From JBCCEV01 sp039030125 (GTDB lineage Bacteria > Pseudomonadota > Gammaproteobacteria > Ga0077536), in the NCBI GenBank assembly GCA_039030125.1, contig JBCCEV010000012.1, positions 1-43,188 on the forward strand: DNA of 43,188 nt. Reading direction: 5' to 3'. How positions within the stretch are numbered: position 1 is the stretch's first letter; every line of letters starts with the position of its first letter. Below are positions 1 through 7,650 of the stretch, piece by piece. Made by a program: the position numbers and the translations under genes. The notes beneath the pieces are model-generated. The model was not told the origin of the DNA. It was given only the letters and a program-made list of their open reading frames with translations, and made no database searches.

Positions 1-525
1 ATTGGCTCAAGCGAGGAAGAGTATGCGGCAATGGGTAAGTCATTCGGTGATCGTGGCCGGCGCTGCGATGAACAAATGCGGCTGTTAAAGCGCTTGTGGT
101 GCGAGGAGACGCTCGATTTTGATGACGGGTCCGAGCGCATTGTTGGAGCGGGCATCAATCCCCTACCTGTGCAGCGCCCGATCCCGATGTGGATTGGGGC
201 CAAGGCCAATCCGGTCGCCACCGTAATCAGGCGCATTGGTGCGCTGGCGGATGGTTGGTTTGTACTGGCGAGCCCCGCGGAGTTTACGGATATCAGCGCC
301 CGTATTGGTGACGCAGCCGTCGCCGCCGGTCGCAATCCGGGAGACATTGGCACCGAAGCCGGGGTTGCGGTGGTCGGACCGCGCGAGGCGGAGTGGCGAG
401 AGCGGGTCAGCGGTTGGCGAGAGATCGGTCTGAGTTATCTTTGCCTGCGCACCCTTGGTGGCGAACTCAGCGTGTCGGAACACCTCAAAAAGCTCGAAGA
501 AGTCTCAAAACAGATACCTAATTGA
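1..525 (+). CDS. Luciferase-like (LLM class) flavin-dependent oxidoreductase, C-terminal part
   Basis: The reading frame is open from the first base, so the gene starts outside the window; the last 174 residues are visible. The beginning (EEEYAAMGKSFGDRGRR, then LKRLW) is the helix that follows the active-site barrel in bacterial luciferase-like monooxygenases and F420/FMN-dependent reductases. PIPMWIGAKANP and the later GALADGWF segment match the family's usual phosphate-binding and barrel-closing strands. Such enzymes use reduced FMN or F420 in the cytoplasm to oxidise or reduce small organic substrates; the substrate cannot be inferred. The ATG at 31 lies inside the conserved domain and is not the real start. 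Two more LLM genes lie at 5980-7059 and 15928-17064. Confidence 0.85.
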   Translation: MGSSEEEYAAMGKSFGDRGRRCDEQMRLLKRLWCEETLDFDDGSERIVGAGINPLPVQRPIPMWIGAKANPVATVIRRIGALADGWFVLASPAEFTDISARIGDAAVAAGRNPGDIGTEAGVAVVGPREAEWRERVSGWREIGLSYLCLRTLGGELSVSEHLKKLEEVSKQIPN

Positions 526-552
526 TCGCTTCTAAAGCCTAATTCCTATAAT
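522..552 (+). promoter_or_regulatory. Candidate sigma70 promoter for a leaderless glycosyltransferase mRNA
   Basis: A perfect TATAAT lies at 547-552, with a weak TTGATC at 522-527 (19-bp spacing). Transcription would begin about 7 bases after the -10 box, almost exactly at the ATG at 560. No Shine-Dalgarno sequence precedes that ATG, which fits a leaderless message. Seen by eye only; the -35 match is poor. Confidence 0.4.
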
Positions 553-559
553 TCGGCGC

Positions 560-1867
560 ATGTTGCGCTACATCAAAAATCTGGATCTCGCCGGCAAATT
601 GACCCTTTTGGTGTTGCTCGCCATGGCCGCGCGCGCGCTCGTCGTGGTCCTCAAGGCGCCAGCATTCTCCTATGCGCTACCTGAGTTCTGGGGGGCCGAA
701 ATGGCTTCTATTGCGGCCTCTGTGGTGCTTGATGAAGGGTTCTCCTCACAATACCGGCCCGTCGAGACCGGCCCGACGGCGTTTTTGCCGCCACTGTTTC
801 CCTACTTAGTCAGTGTTTTGTTCGACCTATTTGGCGTCTACGAAATGTCAGCCGCGCTTGCCTGGATCGTTCTCAACATCCTGTTTTCGAGCTTGGCCAC
901 CATCCCCATCTACTTTCTCGGCAAGCGTTTCGGGGGCGAAGCCGTCGGTTTCCTGAGCGCGGCGTTGTGGGTGGCGTATCCGTTAAGCGGGCATTCCGAT
1001 GTTCTTCTGTTGTGGAATACCTCGCTCAACCTGCTCAGTCTCTCGACGATTGTATGCCTGCTGGTTCATGCTGATCGGAGCTGGCCGGTCGCGGCTTTCC
1101 TCGCCTTGGGCGCGCTGATTGGTCTACAAACGCTGCTGGAACCGGTGGTGCTAAGCGTTATCGCCGTCACCCTGGTTTGGACAGTGTGGGTCCGAACGAT
1201 CGCATGGAAACATCTGGCGCTGGTTGTCGTTGCCGCGGGGGTGTTGGTCGCGCCCTGGTTGCTGCGCAATTATCAGACCTTCGACCAATTCGTGTTCGTG
1301 CGATCGGGGCTCAACTTCCAGTTAGTGGTCGGGATTAACGAAAAGCACGGCATTCACCCCAACAGGAACATTGAACAGGCACGCTTGTTCGCGCAACTTG
1401 GCGAAGTTGAATTCATGGCCCTGCAAGGCGAAATATTCCAACGTTACATCGCAGCAGAGCCAAGGCAATTTGTCCTCAAGTGCGCCGAGCGGGTCGGCGA
1501 GTTCTGGGTTGGCGCTTGGAGCGATTATCACAACATCGCCAACTACTACTGGATTAACCAGAAATTACCCGCGTTAAAACATCTGCTGCACGGTTTAATT
1601 CCGCTGTTCGCCTGCGCGGGCCTTACGGTTTTGTGGCGCCGCGATAAACAACTCTTCGTTTTGGTGGCGGCGATTTTTGTGTGCTACCCGGTCGTGTTTT
1701 ATCTGACTACTGTGCAGCCTCGGCATCGCTTCGCCATTGAGCCCATGGCGCTCGTGGTGGCCGCCTGCTTCCTCCACCATTTCCTGCTCGCGCGCTTGCG
1801 CGGTGAGCGGCCGCGCAAGCCGCTTGACTCTACTTGGCATGAACTGGGGATAGCCCACCGCCATTGA
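560..1867 (+). CDS. Integral membrane glycosyltransferase, GT39/ArnT-like (PMT family)
   Basis: A 435-residue polytopic protein. It has a short cytoplasmic N terminus, a first membrane helix near residues 12-30, then a periplasmic loop and a PPLFPYL segment followed by many hydrophobic helices and a run of the form GKRFGGEAVGFLSAALW. This is the layout of GT-C glycosyltransferases of the PMT/ArnT superfamily, which transfer sugars from polyprenyl-phosphate donors on the periplasmic side of the inner membrane. Acceptor and sugar are unknown. The C-terminal region (about 330-420) has further helices and a basic tail. It follows the LLM gene by 34 bp but probably has its own promoter (TATAAT at 547-552). 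No other glycan genes lie nearby. Confidence 0.72.
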   Translation: MLRYIKNLDLAGKLTLLVLLAMAARALVVVLKAPAFSYALPEFWGAEMASIAASVVLDEGFSSQYRPVETGPTAFLPPLFPYLVSVLFDLFGVYEMSAALAWIVLNILFSSLATIPIYFLGKRFGGEAVGFLSAALWVAYPLSGHSDVLLLWNTSLNLLSLSTIVCLLVHADRSWPVAAFLALGALIGLQTLLEPVVLSVIAVTLVWTVWVRTIAWKHLALVVVAAGVLVAPWLLRNYQTFDQFVFVRSGLNFQLVVGINEKHGIHPNRNIEQARLFAQLGEVEFMALQGEIFQRYIAAEPRQFVLKCAERVGEFWVGAWSDYHNIANYYWINQKLPALKHLLHGLIPLFACAGLTVLWRRDKQLFVLVAAIFVCYPVVFYLTTVQPRHRFAIEPMALVVAACFLHHFLLARLRGERPRKPLDSTWHELGIAHRH

Positions 1868-1896
1868 GGCGCTGCCAGTTTGCCACCTGCGATCAA

Positions 1897-1923
1897 AAGA
1901 TGAAGGGCCGGGCCCTCCATCTT
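1897..1923 (-). terminator. Hairpin terminator between convergent genes
   Basis: AAGATG-a-AGGGCC faces GGCCCT-c-CATCTT with almost no loop, so the stem is long and GC-rich in the middle. On the minus strand it is followed by CATCTTTTG, a short U-run, which fits termination of the gene at 1937-2254. On the plus strand the following tract is weaker, but the hairpin could also stop transcription from 560-1867. Confidence 0.6.
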
Positions 1924-1936
1924 CTCGCTCGCCGAT

Positions 1937-2254
1937 TTAGCCCGCCAGTTTTTTGAGGTCCTCGGCCCAATGACGATACGGTCGCAGCGCGATCCATTGT
2001 TCGTTTTGCACCATTTCGTGATGCCCCATTGCCCAAATTGGCAGCGCGTGCAGTGCGGCGTCCATTTGATCGGCGTCGTCAAGCTCAAACACGCCAATCA
2101 CTTGATAGCGGCCCGCGGTTTTCCACAAATGCTTAATGCCGCCAGCGTCGAGCGCTGCCACCGCGGCTTCGGATTCCGCTTTCCAGATCTTAAAAAATTC
2201 GGCATCGTCCATCCCGGCTGGTTTTACAATATCCGCCATAAATAAAAATTCCAC
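1937..2254 (-). CDS. Muconolactone delta-isomerase-like / YciI-like small protein
   Basis: A 105-residue protein starting with GTG at 2254; a strong GAGGAGA ribosome site 6 bases upstream supports this start over the internal ATG. The sequence (MEFLFMADIVKP, AAVAALDAGGIKHLWK, GRYQVIGVFELDDADQMD, LPIW) matches the muconolactone isomerase fold, a dimeric ferredoxin-like alpha+beta barrel. True CatC converts muconolactone to 3-oxoadipate enol-lactone, but many homologues are uncharacterised and no catechol-pathway genes are nearby, so the fold is better supported than the reaction. It is divergent from the TPP enzyme at 2354, with 99 bp between the starts for promoters. Confidence 0.7.
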   Translation of the reverse strand: MEFLFMADIVKPAGMDDAEFFKIWKAESEAAVAALDAGGIKHLWKTAGRYQVIGVFELDDADQMDAALHALPIWAMGHHEMVQNEQWIALRPYRHWAEDLKKLAG

Positions 2255-2353
2255 GTTATCTCTCCTCAGGTTTTTGTTGTCGGGACTATTGTATGCGCGG
2301 GCGCATTTCGCCCAACCCCTGTTAAGCTAGGCGGCAAAACAAAGGACATCGAT

Positions 2354-3931
2354 ATGAACGGCGGTGAGAGTCTCATCCGAGCCCTGGCGGCACATGGCGT
2401 TGACACGTGTTTTGCCAATCCTGGCACGTCAGAAATGCACATGGTTCAGGCCATAGACGCAGTCGATGATATGCGCGCGGTTTTATGTCTATTTGAAGGG
2501 ATCTGCTCGGGCGCGGCCGATGGTTATGGCCGGATGCGGGGTGTCCCTGCCACGACCTTGCTTCATTTAGGGGCGGGTTTCGGCAATGGGATCGCGAATT
2601 TTCATAATGCGCGGCGGGCGGGAACACCTATTGTCAATCTGGTGGGCGAGCATGCACGCCACCATGTCCCGTTTGATGCGCCATTAACCTCCGACATTGA
2701 GGGCGTTGCCCGACCCGTAAGTTCGTGGTTGCGAACGGCGAGAAATTCCGAAGGCCTGGCGAGCGACGGGCTTGATGCGCTGTGTGCTGCGCTAACACCG
2801 ACGCCCGAGCCTACCGGTTCGATCGCTACCCTTAGCATTCCCGCCGATTGCTCCTGGGGGCCTGGCCATTCGCCCGATCAACGCGAAATCAAGATTGTTT
2901 TGAACACCATCGAGGAATCTGTAATCGCGACATGCGCCGGCAAACTGAACGACAGAAGCGTGCTGTTGGTTGATGGCGCCGGCTTATCGCGCGCAGGCGC
3001 GATGGCGGCCGGCCGGATTGCAACCAAGACCGGTTGCCGCGTGCTGACGATTACTTTCCCCGCCAAGGCCGAAGCAGGGACGGGCATCTTTCCTATCGAG
3101 CGCCTGCCGTACTTCCCCTATCAGGTCTTGGAAACCCTGGCCGGCGTCGAGCATATCGTGCTGGCCGGCGCACAACCGCCAGTCAGTTTCTTTGCCTACG
3201 AGGCCTCGCCCAGCAGTTTGGTGCCCGAAGGTTGCGGACTGACCCGCCTGGCAAATCGTCATGATGATGTGATCGGCGCCCTGCAAGGCTTGGCTGATTA
3301 TCTTGACGCGCCGATGACGCCTACCGGTATCGCCGCAAGCCCTCGCCCCGAGCTGCCCACCGGCGACCTGCACGCTGAGAGTATTGCGCGCTCATTGGCC
3401 GCCAAAATCCCAGAGGGGTCTATTGTGACCAATGATTCAGGGGGTGGCGGGGTCGCCTACCCGGCGCTGCAATACAGCGTTGAGCATACCTTTCTGTTCC
3501 TCACCGGTGGCTCGATTGGGCAAGGCGGGCCGGTCGCGGTTGGTGCCGCCGTCGCCGCGCCGGGAACGCGTGTATTCGCCCTCATTGGAGACGGTGGTGC
3601 GATGTACACCAATCAATTCCTGTGGACCGCGGCACGGGAGAACTTGCCCATCACGGTGGTGATTTATTCCAACCGTACCTACAACATTCTGGACTTTGAG
3701 TACCATCGCTTGGGCATGACCGAGCCCGGCGAAAGTGGCTCGAAAATGTTCGACTTATCGACGCCGCCAATCGATTGGGTGGCGCTGGCCAAGGGGCAGG
3801 GGGTACCGGGACTCGCCGCAACAACCGCTGAGGAATTTAACCATGCCTTGGATCAAGCATTGGAGACAGACGGGCCGTTTTTGATCGAAGCCGTAACGCC
3901 CGCCGCGGCGGCACCGGCGCTGCCACGGTGA
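2354..3931 (+). CDS. Thiamine pyrophosphate-dependent enzyme, IlvB (acetolactate synthase large subunit) family
   Basis: A 525-residue protein with the three-domain TPP fold. The N-terminal pyrimidine-binding domain carries the conserved glutamate E48 (LCLFEGICSG), which activates the cofactor. A central domain spans about 190-320. The C-terminal domain has the metal/diphosphate motif starting G412-D413-G414 and ending at N440. A ribosome site AAAGGA lies 8 bases before the ATG. The family includes acetolactate synthase, benzoylformate decarboxylase and other 2-keto-acid decarboxylases or ligases. No IlvN/IlvH regulatory subunit gene is adjacent, so branched-chain biosynthesis is unlikely to be its main role. 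It overlaps the next gene by 4 bp (GTGA), implying translational coupling. Confidence 0.82.
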   Translation: MNGGESLIRALAAHGVDTCFANPGTSEMHMVQAIDAVDDMRAVLCLFEGICSGAADGYGRMRGVPATTLLHLGAGFGNGIANFHNARRAGTPIVNLVGEHARHHVPFDAPLTSDIEGVARPVSSWLRTARNSEGLASDGLDALCAALTPTPEPTGSIATLSIPADCSWGPGHSPDQREIKIVLNTIEESVIATCAGKLNDRSVLLVDGAGLSRAGAMAAGRIATKTGCRVLTITFPAKAEAGTGIFPIERLPYFPYQVLETLAGVEHIVLAGAQPPVSFFAYEASPSSLVPEGCGLTRLANRHDDVIGALQGLADYLDAPMTPTGIAASPRPELPTGDLHAESIARSLAAKIPEGSIVTNDSGGGGVAYPALQYSVEHTFLFLTGGSIGQGGPVAVGAAVAAPGTRVFALIGDGGAMYTNQFLWTAARENLPITVVIYSNRTYNILDFEYHRLGMTEPGESGSKMFDLSTPPIDWVALAKGQGVPGLAATTAEEFNHALDQALETDGPFLIEAVTPAAAAPALPR

Positions 3932-4707
3932 GTGAATTCGATGATTTGCGCTTCAAGCACGATTTCATGGCGTTCGCCCAGCAACCGACGGATGTCCTCG
4001 AGGGGGCGCTGTTGGTATCGAGGCTTGTCGAACCCGATCTAGACGCCGAATGGTGCCGTCAAGAGCTCGGCGCATTAGCCGCGCGGGTTGGCATGGGGGC
4101 GGATGCGCCCACCATCGTCAGCACGCTGAAAGCCGAGGGTTTTCGTGGGAGCGACCAATACCGGCTTTTGCAAAACAGCTCGCTCGCTCACGTATTGCGT
4201 ACTCATGAAGGGATCCCCATCTCGCTTGCGATGGTGGTCTTGAGTGTTGCTAAAGACATCGGTCTGGCCGGTCACGGTATCAACTTTCCCGGCCATTTCA
4301 TGGTTGAAGTTGAGGCGACGCTGATCGATCCATTGGCGATGGACTTAGTCGATGAACTCGCCCGGCGCCGCTGGCTGAAGAAAGTAAAACGCAGCGATTC
4401 CGAAGCGTTTGTGGTTGCCTCGCCCCTGGCGACTGTTGTTCGGATGTTGAACAACTTGAGCGGCCTCGCACTGGGCGAGAAGGATTTTGAGGGGGCGCTC
4501 GAGTTTAGTGGTTACAAACGCCTGCTGGCACCGCGCGATCTGGGGATCATAATCGAGCGCGCTCAAATATGGTTTGCCGCCGGCGGTAAAGATGCGGCGC
4601 GCGACACGTTAAAAACCGCGCTGGGATTAGCGCCCAACGACATGGTGCGAGCGCAGATCGAGCAGCAGATCGCAGAACTCGAATCCAGCGGCCGAACGCT
4701 ACATTAG
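3928..4707 (+). CDS. SirB1-type transglutaminase-like protein with TPR tail
   Basis: A 259-residue cytoplasmic protein starting with GTG inside the stop codon of the preceding TPP-enzyme gene. Residues about 85-130 (GIPISLAMVVLSVAK, then GINFPGHFMVE) are the signature of the SirB1/transglutaminase-like N-terminal domain. Residues about 190-250 form helices typical of tetratricopeptide repeats (DARDTLKTALGLAPND-like). The conserved Cys of active transglutaminases is not seen at the usual place, in line with SirB1 proteins having no demonstrated enzyme activity. Members often sit next to unrelated genes, so a role tied to the TPP enzyme is only inferred from the 4-bp overlap. Confidence 0.75.
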   Translation: MSEFDDLRFKHDFMAFAQQPTDVLEGALLVSRLVEPDLDAEWCRQELGALAARVGMGADAPTIVSTLKAEGFRGSDQYRLLQNSSLAHVLRTHEGIPISLAMVVLSVAKDIGLAGHGINFPGHFMVEVEATLIDPLAMDLVDELARRRWLKKVKRSDSEAFVVASPLATVVRMLNNLSGLALGEKDFEGALEFSGYKRLLAPRDLGIIIERAQIWFAAGGKDAARDTLKTALGLAPNDMVRAQIEQQIAELESSGRTLH

Positions 4708-4713
4708 ATGTTG

Positions 4714-5049
4714 CTAGAGAACGCGCGGCTTAAAGTCCTGCCACGTTGCATCAAGGCTGTATTCCTCGTCGCTGCGCTGCTTCTTGGTTTGCCGGCCCAG
4801 CGTTCGCATACCGTGTTCTTTGAACAAGTCGGTATCGTAGGCGTGACGTTTGCCCGCGTCGCTCAATGTCTCGAACGCCTCATTTATCACTGACGCAATC
4901 CAATGATCGCCACCTAAATCCGGGTGGGCCTTGAGTTTTTGCATGATCGTTCGATAACTGGCTTGAATGATTTCAAGCGGCGCATCGGGTTGCACGTAGA
5001 GCACGCGGTAGTAATTCCGCTTGTTTTGGCGGCGAATATCTGAGGACAC
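4714..5049 (-). CDS. Short J-domain (DnaJ-like) protein
   Basis: I place the start at GTG 5049 because AGGA lies 8 bases upstream. The longer frame back to an ATG at 5136 adds a segment unlike any J protein. The product is 111 residues. The J-domain occupies about residues 12-73: helix I NYYRVLYVQPDAP, the HPD tripeptide at 42-44, and the closing helices INEAFETLSDAGKRHAYD. HPD stimulates the ATPase of Hsp70/DnaK. There is no Gly/Phe linker, zinc finger or C-terminal substrate domain, only a 38-residue charged tail, so this is a type III co-chaperone of unknown client. It converges on the SirB1-like gene (6 bp between stops). Confidence 0.75.
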   Translation of the reverse strand: MSSDIRRQNKRNYYRVLYVQPDAPLEIIQASYRTIMQKLKAHPDLGGDHWIASVINEAFETLSDAGKRHAYDTDLFKEHGMRTLGRQTKKQRSDEEYSLDATWQDFKPRVL

Positions 5050-5151
5050 GGAGTTTTTCCTGGGTACCTGCTGTGCGTATCGGCAGCGGGGCGGGAAACA
5101 TTGAGCGCTGCCAGCAGAAATTGTGCGCCAGATCACGCCCGCGCGGTGGGC

Positions 5152-5550
5152 TTAGTTATTGATTTTGAGTTTGTATGTGACGTTGGCAATGGCCACTTCA
5201 TCGCCGTCGCCGTCGGTGACCGATACGTCACCAAAGCAAATTGCGCCACCGCGACGACGGACGGTGGCGTGCGCACGGAGGGTCGAACCGGGGGACATCT
5301 TTAAAAAGCTAATTGAAAAGCCGACAGTCGCGCCCCGCGACTTCGCATTGGCGTTGGGATCGGACCAAAACGCGCAGGTTGCCGCGGTGTCCACCAACGC
5401 GCTTATGGCGCCCCCATGAATGCGATCGTCGCCCAGAAACGATCGATAGGGGAGTTCGACAATCGCGCGGTCGTCTCCCGCGCTGATCAACTTGAAGCCA
5501 AGGTGCTTTGAAAAAGGCTGTTGCTCTGCGATCTGAAGTGGGTGGTTCAT
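5152..5550 (-). CDS. PaaI-family hotdog thioesterase
   Basis: A 132-residue single hotdog domain. The IHGGAISALVDTAA helix and the strands ATVGFSISFLK and GAICFGDVSVTD are characteristic of the PaaI/YbgC thioesterase group. These enzymes hydrolyse acyl- or aryl-CoA thioesters; the aspartate in ALVD is the usual catalytic acid. No phenylacetate genes are present, so a general CoA-thioester housekeeping role is more likely than the Paa pathway. It is transcribed toward the J-domain gene with about 100 bp between them. Confidence 0.85.
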   Translation of the reverse strand: MNHPLQIAEQQPFSKHLGFKLISAGDDRAIVELPYRSFLGDDRIHGGAISALVDTAATCAFWSDPNANAKSRGATVGFSISFLKMSPGSTLRAHATVRRRGGAICFGDVSVTDGDGDEVAIANVTYKLKINN

Positions 5551-5979
5551 AATCTAAATAACTTGTGCTCGATAAGCTCTGGACCGTCGATTAACCATCC
5601 CCAACGGCTGTACGTGGTCATAAACGGGGAGGCCCGCTATTTTGCCTTGAAATCTCCTCCCGACGGCTTTGAACCAAGGGATTTGAGCGGGGATTTCGTG
5701 GGCGGGCTCGCTGTTGGCGAAATCCGACAGTTTCATGACTTGCTCGATACCCCAAGTTTGCGTTTGAACGCCGGCAATGCGGTCGCCCGATCCCCCCAGC
5801 ACCTGCCGGACCGCCCCGGGCGAGTGCAGTCGCGCCAGCCGCGCGGCTCAGCGCAGGCACCGGTGTCGAGCTAGCCGCCCTGTGCTCAAAGACCAGCGCT
5901 GGTAGCCTGTTTCCCCAAGCACAGCACTGATGGATGCCCCGTTATACGCCTGGGCGTGCCGGGGCATGGCGGTTGGCGA
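5551..5979 (-). other. 429-bp region without a convincing gene; palindromes near its right end
   Basis: Both strands carry open frames (for example minus 5554-5802), but I recognise no domain in them. One of them is arginine-rich like a shadow frame, and the starts lack ribosome sites. A decayed gene on the minus strand is possible. The right part holds a 12-bp palindrome ACCAGCGCTGGT (5892-5903), framed by TGTGCT (5881-5886) and AGCACA (5918-5923), and a second hairpin at 5934-5967. I see no promoter I would defend. Confidence 0.4.
5934..5967 (-). terminator. Hairpin downstream of LLM gene, possible terminator
   Basis: ATGCCCCG (5934-5941) pairs with CGGGGCAT (5960-5967), and an inner ACGCC/GCGT pair can extend the structure. 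It lies 13 bases after the stop of the minus-strand LLM gene. No U-run follows, so it may be a transcript-end stabiliser or a REP-like palindrome and not an intrinsic terminator. Confidence 0.4.
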
Positions 5980-7059
5980 TTAAACGAGAGGAATGACCTG
6001 CTCAGCAAAATCTTTCGCGGTATCGCGCACATGGTGGAGCCCCGGTAGCAGGCTGATTTCGCTCAAGCCAAGATCCGCGATCCCACGCACCCGCTCCGCA
6101 AGTTCGGAGGGCCCGCCGATCATGGTGGTGCCTTCCATCAACTCCGGCTTCACGAACTTACGTTCCTCCGGCGGACACCAACTGCAGTGACCTTGGTGAA
6201 TACGTTGATGCCACTTTTCCTCTGGCAAGTCGAAGCTTTTAACGTGGTCACAATACTCTTCCCAAATATTTTTCATGTACTCGGGGACCACCTCGTCGTT
6301 TTTCGTCCAACGCCAGATCTCGTAGACGAAATGGATCCCAGTAACAACCCACGAAGAGGCGGCGTCGATGACCCGCTCGCTCTTCAACGTTTCGCCAGGC
6401 CGCAAAACAATCGCATTCGAAAGTGAGGTTGTATAGAAGTCGCTCGGGAGCTTGCGTCCAATCTTATCGGCGCCCTTGTTGATTTGATCGAGACTGAATT
6501 TCAGAACGTCAGCATCTTCGGCAAATGCCGAAACCAGGCCGTCGCCCATCTCGCCAACCAGTTCGAGGGCTTTGGGTCCATTGGCCGCGATGTAGATGGG
6601 GACCTGATCTTCTGTATTACGGAATCCCTCGCCATGGTCTTGCCAGACCAATGCGGTGGTTTTACCCCGATAAGTAAAATCAACCTCTTCGTTATTGAGC
6701 ATGCCCTTCACGACGCGGATGTATTCGCGAAATTCCTTAAGGGGCATCGGGTTTTGACCCATGACCCGCATGGCGGTGTGACCGGTCCCGATCCCCAAGA
6801 ATGTCCTTCCCGGCGCAAGTTGGTTAATCGTCGCGATTGCGGCGGCCGTCGTTGGCGCGATGCGCGTCCCAGGGATCGCGACGCCAGTGCCGATTTTTAT
6901 CTTGGAGGTATTGGCTGCCGCCAACGCCATCGTTGCGTAGCAATCCGACCACATCATTTGGGTGTCTGGGATCCATGCCGCGTCGTAACCTAAGTCCTCG
7001 AATTCTTTGACGAGTTGCCAGTCGCTGACGCGCGTGGATACATGCAAGCTAAATTTCAT
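5980..7059 (-). CDS. LLM class flavin/F420-dependent oxidoreductase
   Basis: 359 residues from the ATG at 7059, which has GGGGAG 5 bases upstream; the longer frame adds an N-terminal segment that does not belong to the barrel. Typical features are the first strand MKFSLHVSTRVSDW, GYDAAWIPDTQ, KIKIGTGVAIPGTR, the helix after PGRTFLGIGTGHTA, and VPIYIAANGPKALELVGEMGDG. These point to the TIM-barrel group that includes F420-dependent methylene-tetrahydromethanopterin reductase-like enzymes. Substrate unknown. A His/Cys/Trp-rich insertion near residues 265-300 (HQGHCSWCPPEE) is noticeable. It is divergent from the MaoC gene with 117 bp between starts. Confidence 0.85.
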   Translation of the reverse strand: MKFSLHVSTRVSDWQLVKEFEDLGYDAAWIPDTQMMWSDCYATMALAAANTSKIKIGTGVAIPGTRIAPTTAAAIATINQLAPGRTFLGIGTGHTAMRVMGQNPMPLKEFREYIRVVKGMLNNEEVDFTYRGKTTALVWQDHGEGFRNTEDQVPIYIAANGPKALELVGEMGDGLVSAFAEDADVLKFSLDQINKGADKIGRKLPSDFYTTSLSNAIVLRPGETLKSERVIDAASSWVVTGIHFVYEIWRWTKNDEVVPEYMKNIWEEYCDHVKSFDLPEEKWHQRIHQGHCSWCPPEERKFVKPELMEGTTMIGGPSELAERVRGIADLGLSEISLLPGLHHVRDTAKDFAEQVIPLV

Positions 7060-7176
7060 CAGTGCTCCCCGCAGGCTAAGTGAGGGCGATATTATGTACG
7101 AGAATGGCGTTGAATCGCCAAAACGGTGGTGAAAGCCGCTGACGACGAAATTCAATCAACAGGTTTTGAATAACAG

Positions 7177-7650
7177 ATGACCGCGCTACCCCCTAAAGAT
7201 GACCGCTATTTTGAGGACTACCCGCAAGGCGCTCCGATCGAACTTGGCACCCTTTGTGTGAGTAAAGAGGAGGTGATCGCCTTCGCCGAACGTTACGATC
7301 CCCAGGCTTTCCACATTGATGAGCAAGCGGCCGATGCGTCTCATTTTGGTGGTTTGATCGCGAGCGGTTGGCATACGGGGTCGATGTTCATGCGGGTCTT
7401 GGTCGATGAATTCGTGTCGCCAGTCGCCGGAATGGGATCGCCGGGCATTGATGAACTCAGGTGGCTGGAACCGGTGCGTCCCGATGACGTATTGAGCGTG
7501 CGCGTGACCGTCACGGAGAAACGCCGTTCTCGCACGAAACCGGACCGCGGGATCATGAAAACTTTTGGCGAGGTGACCAACCAACGTGGCGTTACTGTGA
7601 TGACCATACATGCGATGAGCATGGTGCGCTGCCGAGAGGTGAAAATATGA
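7177..7650 (+). CDS. MaoC-like hotdog dehydratase
   Basis: 157 residues with the MaoC/(R)-hydratase signature: YDPQAFHID (catalytic D41 and H46), then HFGGLIASGWHT. Members hydrate or dehydrate enoyl-CoA thioesters; this one is a single-domain version of the usual length. The C terminus overlaps the next gene by 4 bp (ATGA), and the downstream gene's GAGAGG ribosome site sits inside this coding region, so the two are translationally coupled. The start codon lacks a strong ribosome site. Likely role: a CoA-intermediate step; substrate unknown. Confidence 0.85.
   Translation: MTALPPKDDRYFEDYPQGAPIELGTLCVSKEEVIAFAERYDPQAFHIDEQAADASHFGGLIASGWHTGSMFMRVLVDEFVSPVAGMGSPGIDELRWLEPVRPDDVLSVRVTVTEKRRSRTKPDRGIMKTFGEVTNQRGVTVMTIHAMSMVRCREVKI

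Noticed and set aside
5554..5860. Minus-strand frames in the gene-poor stretch
   Set aside because: Two overlapping frames, no ribosome site and no recognisable family; kept only as a possible decayed gene.
6484..6993. Plus-strand open frame of 169 codons
   Set aside because: It lies wholly opposite the well-conserved LLM gene at 5980-7059 and shows no recognisable domain.
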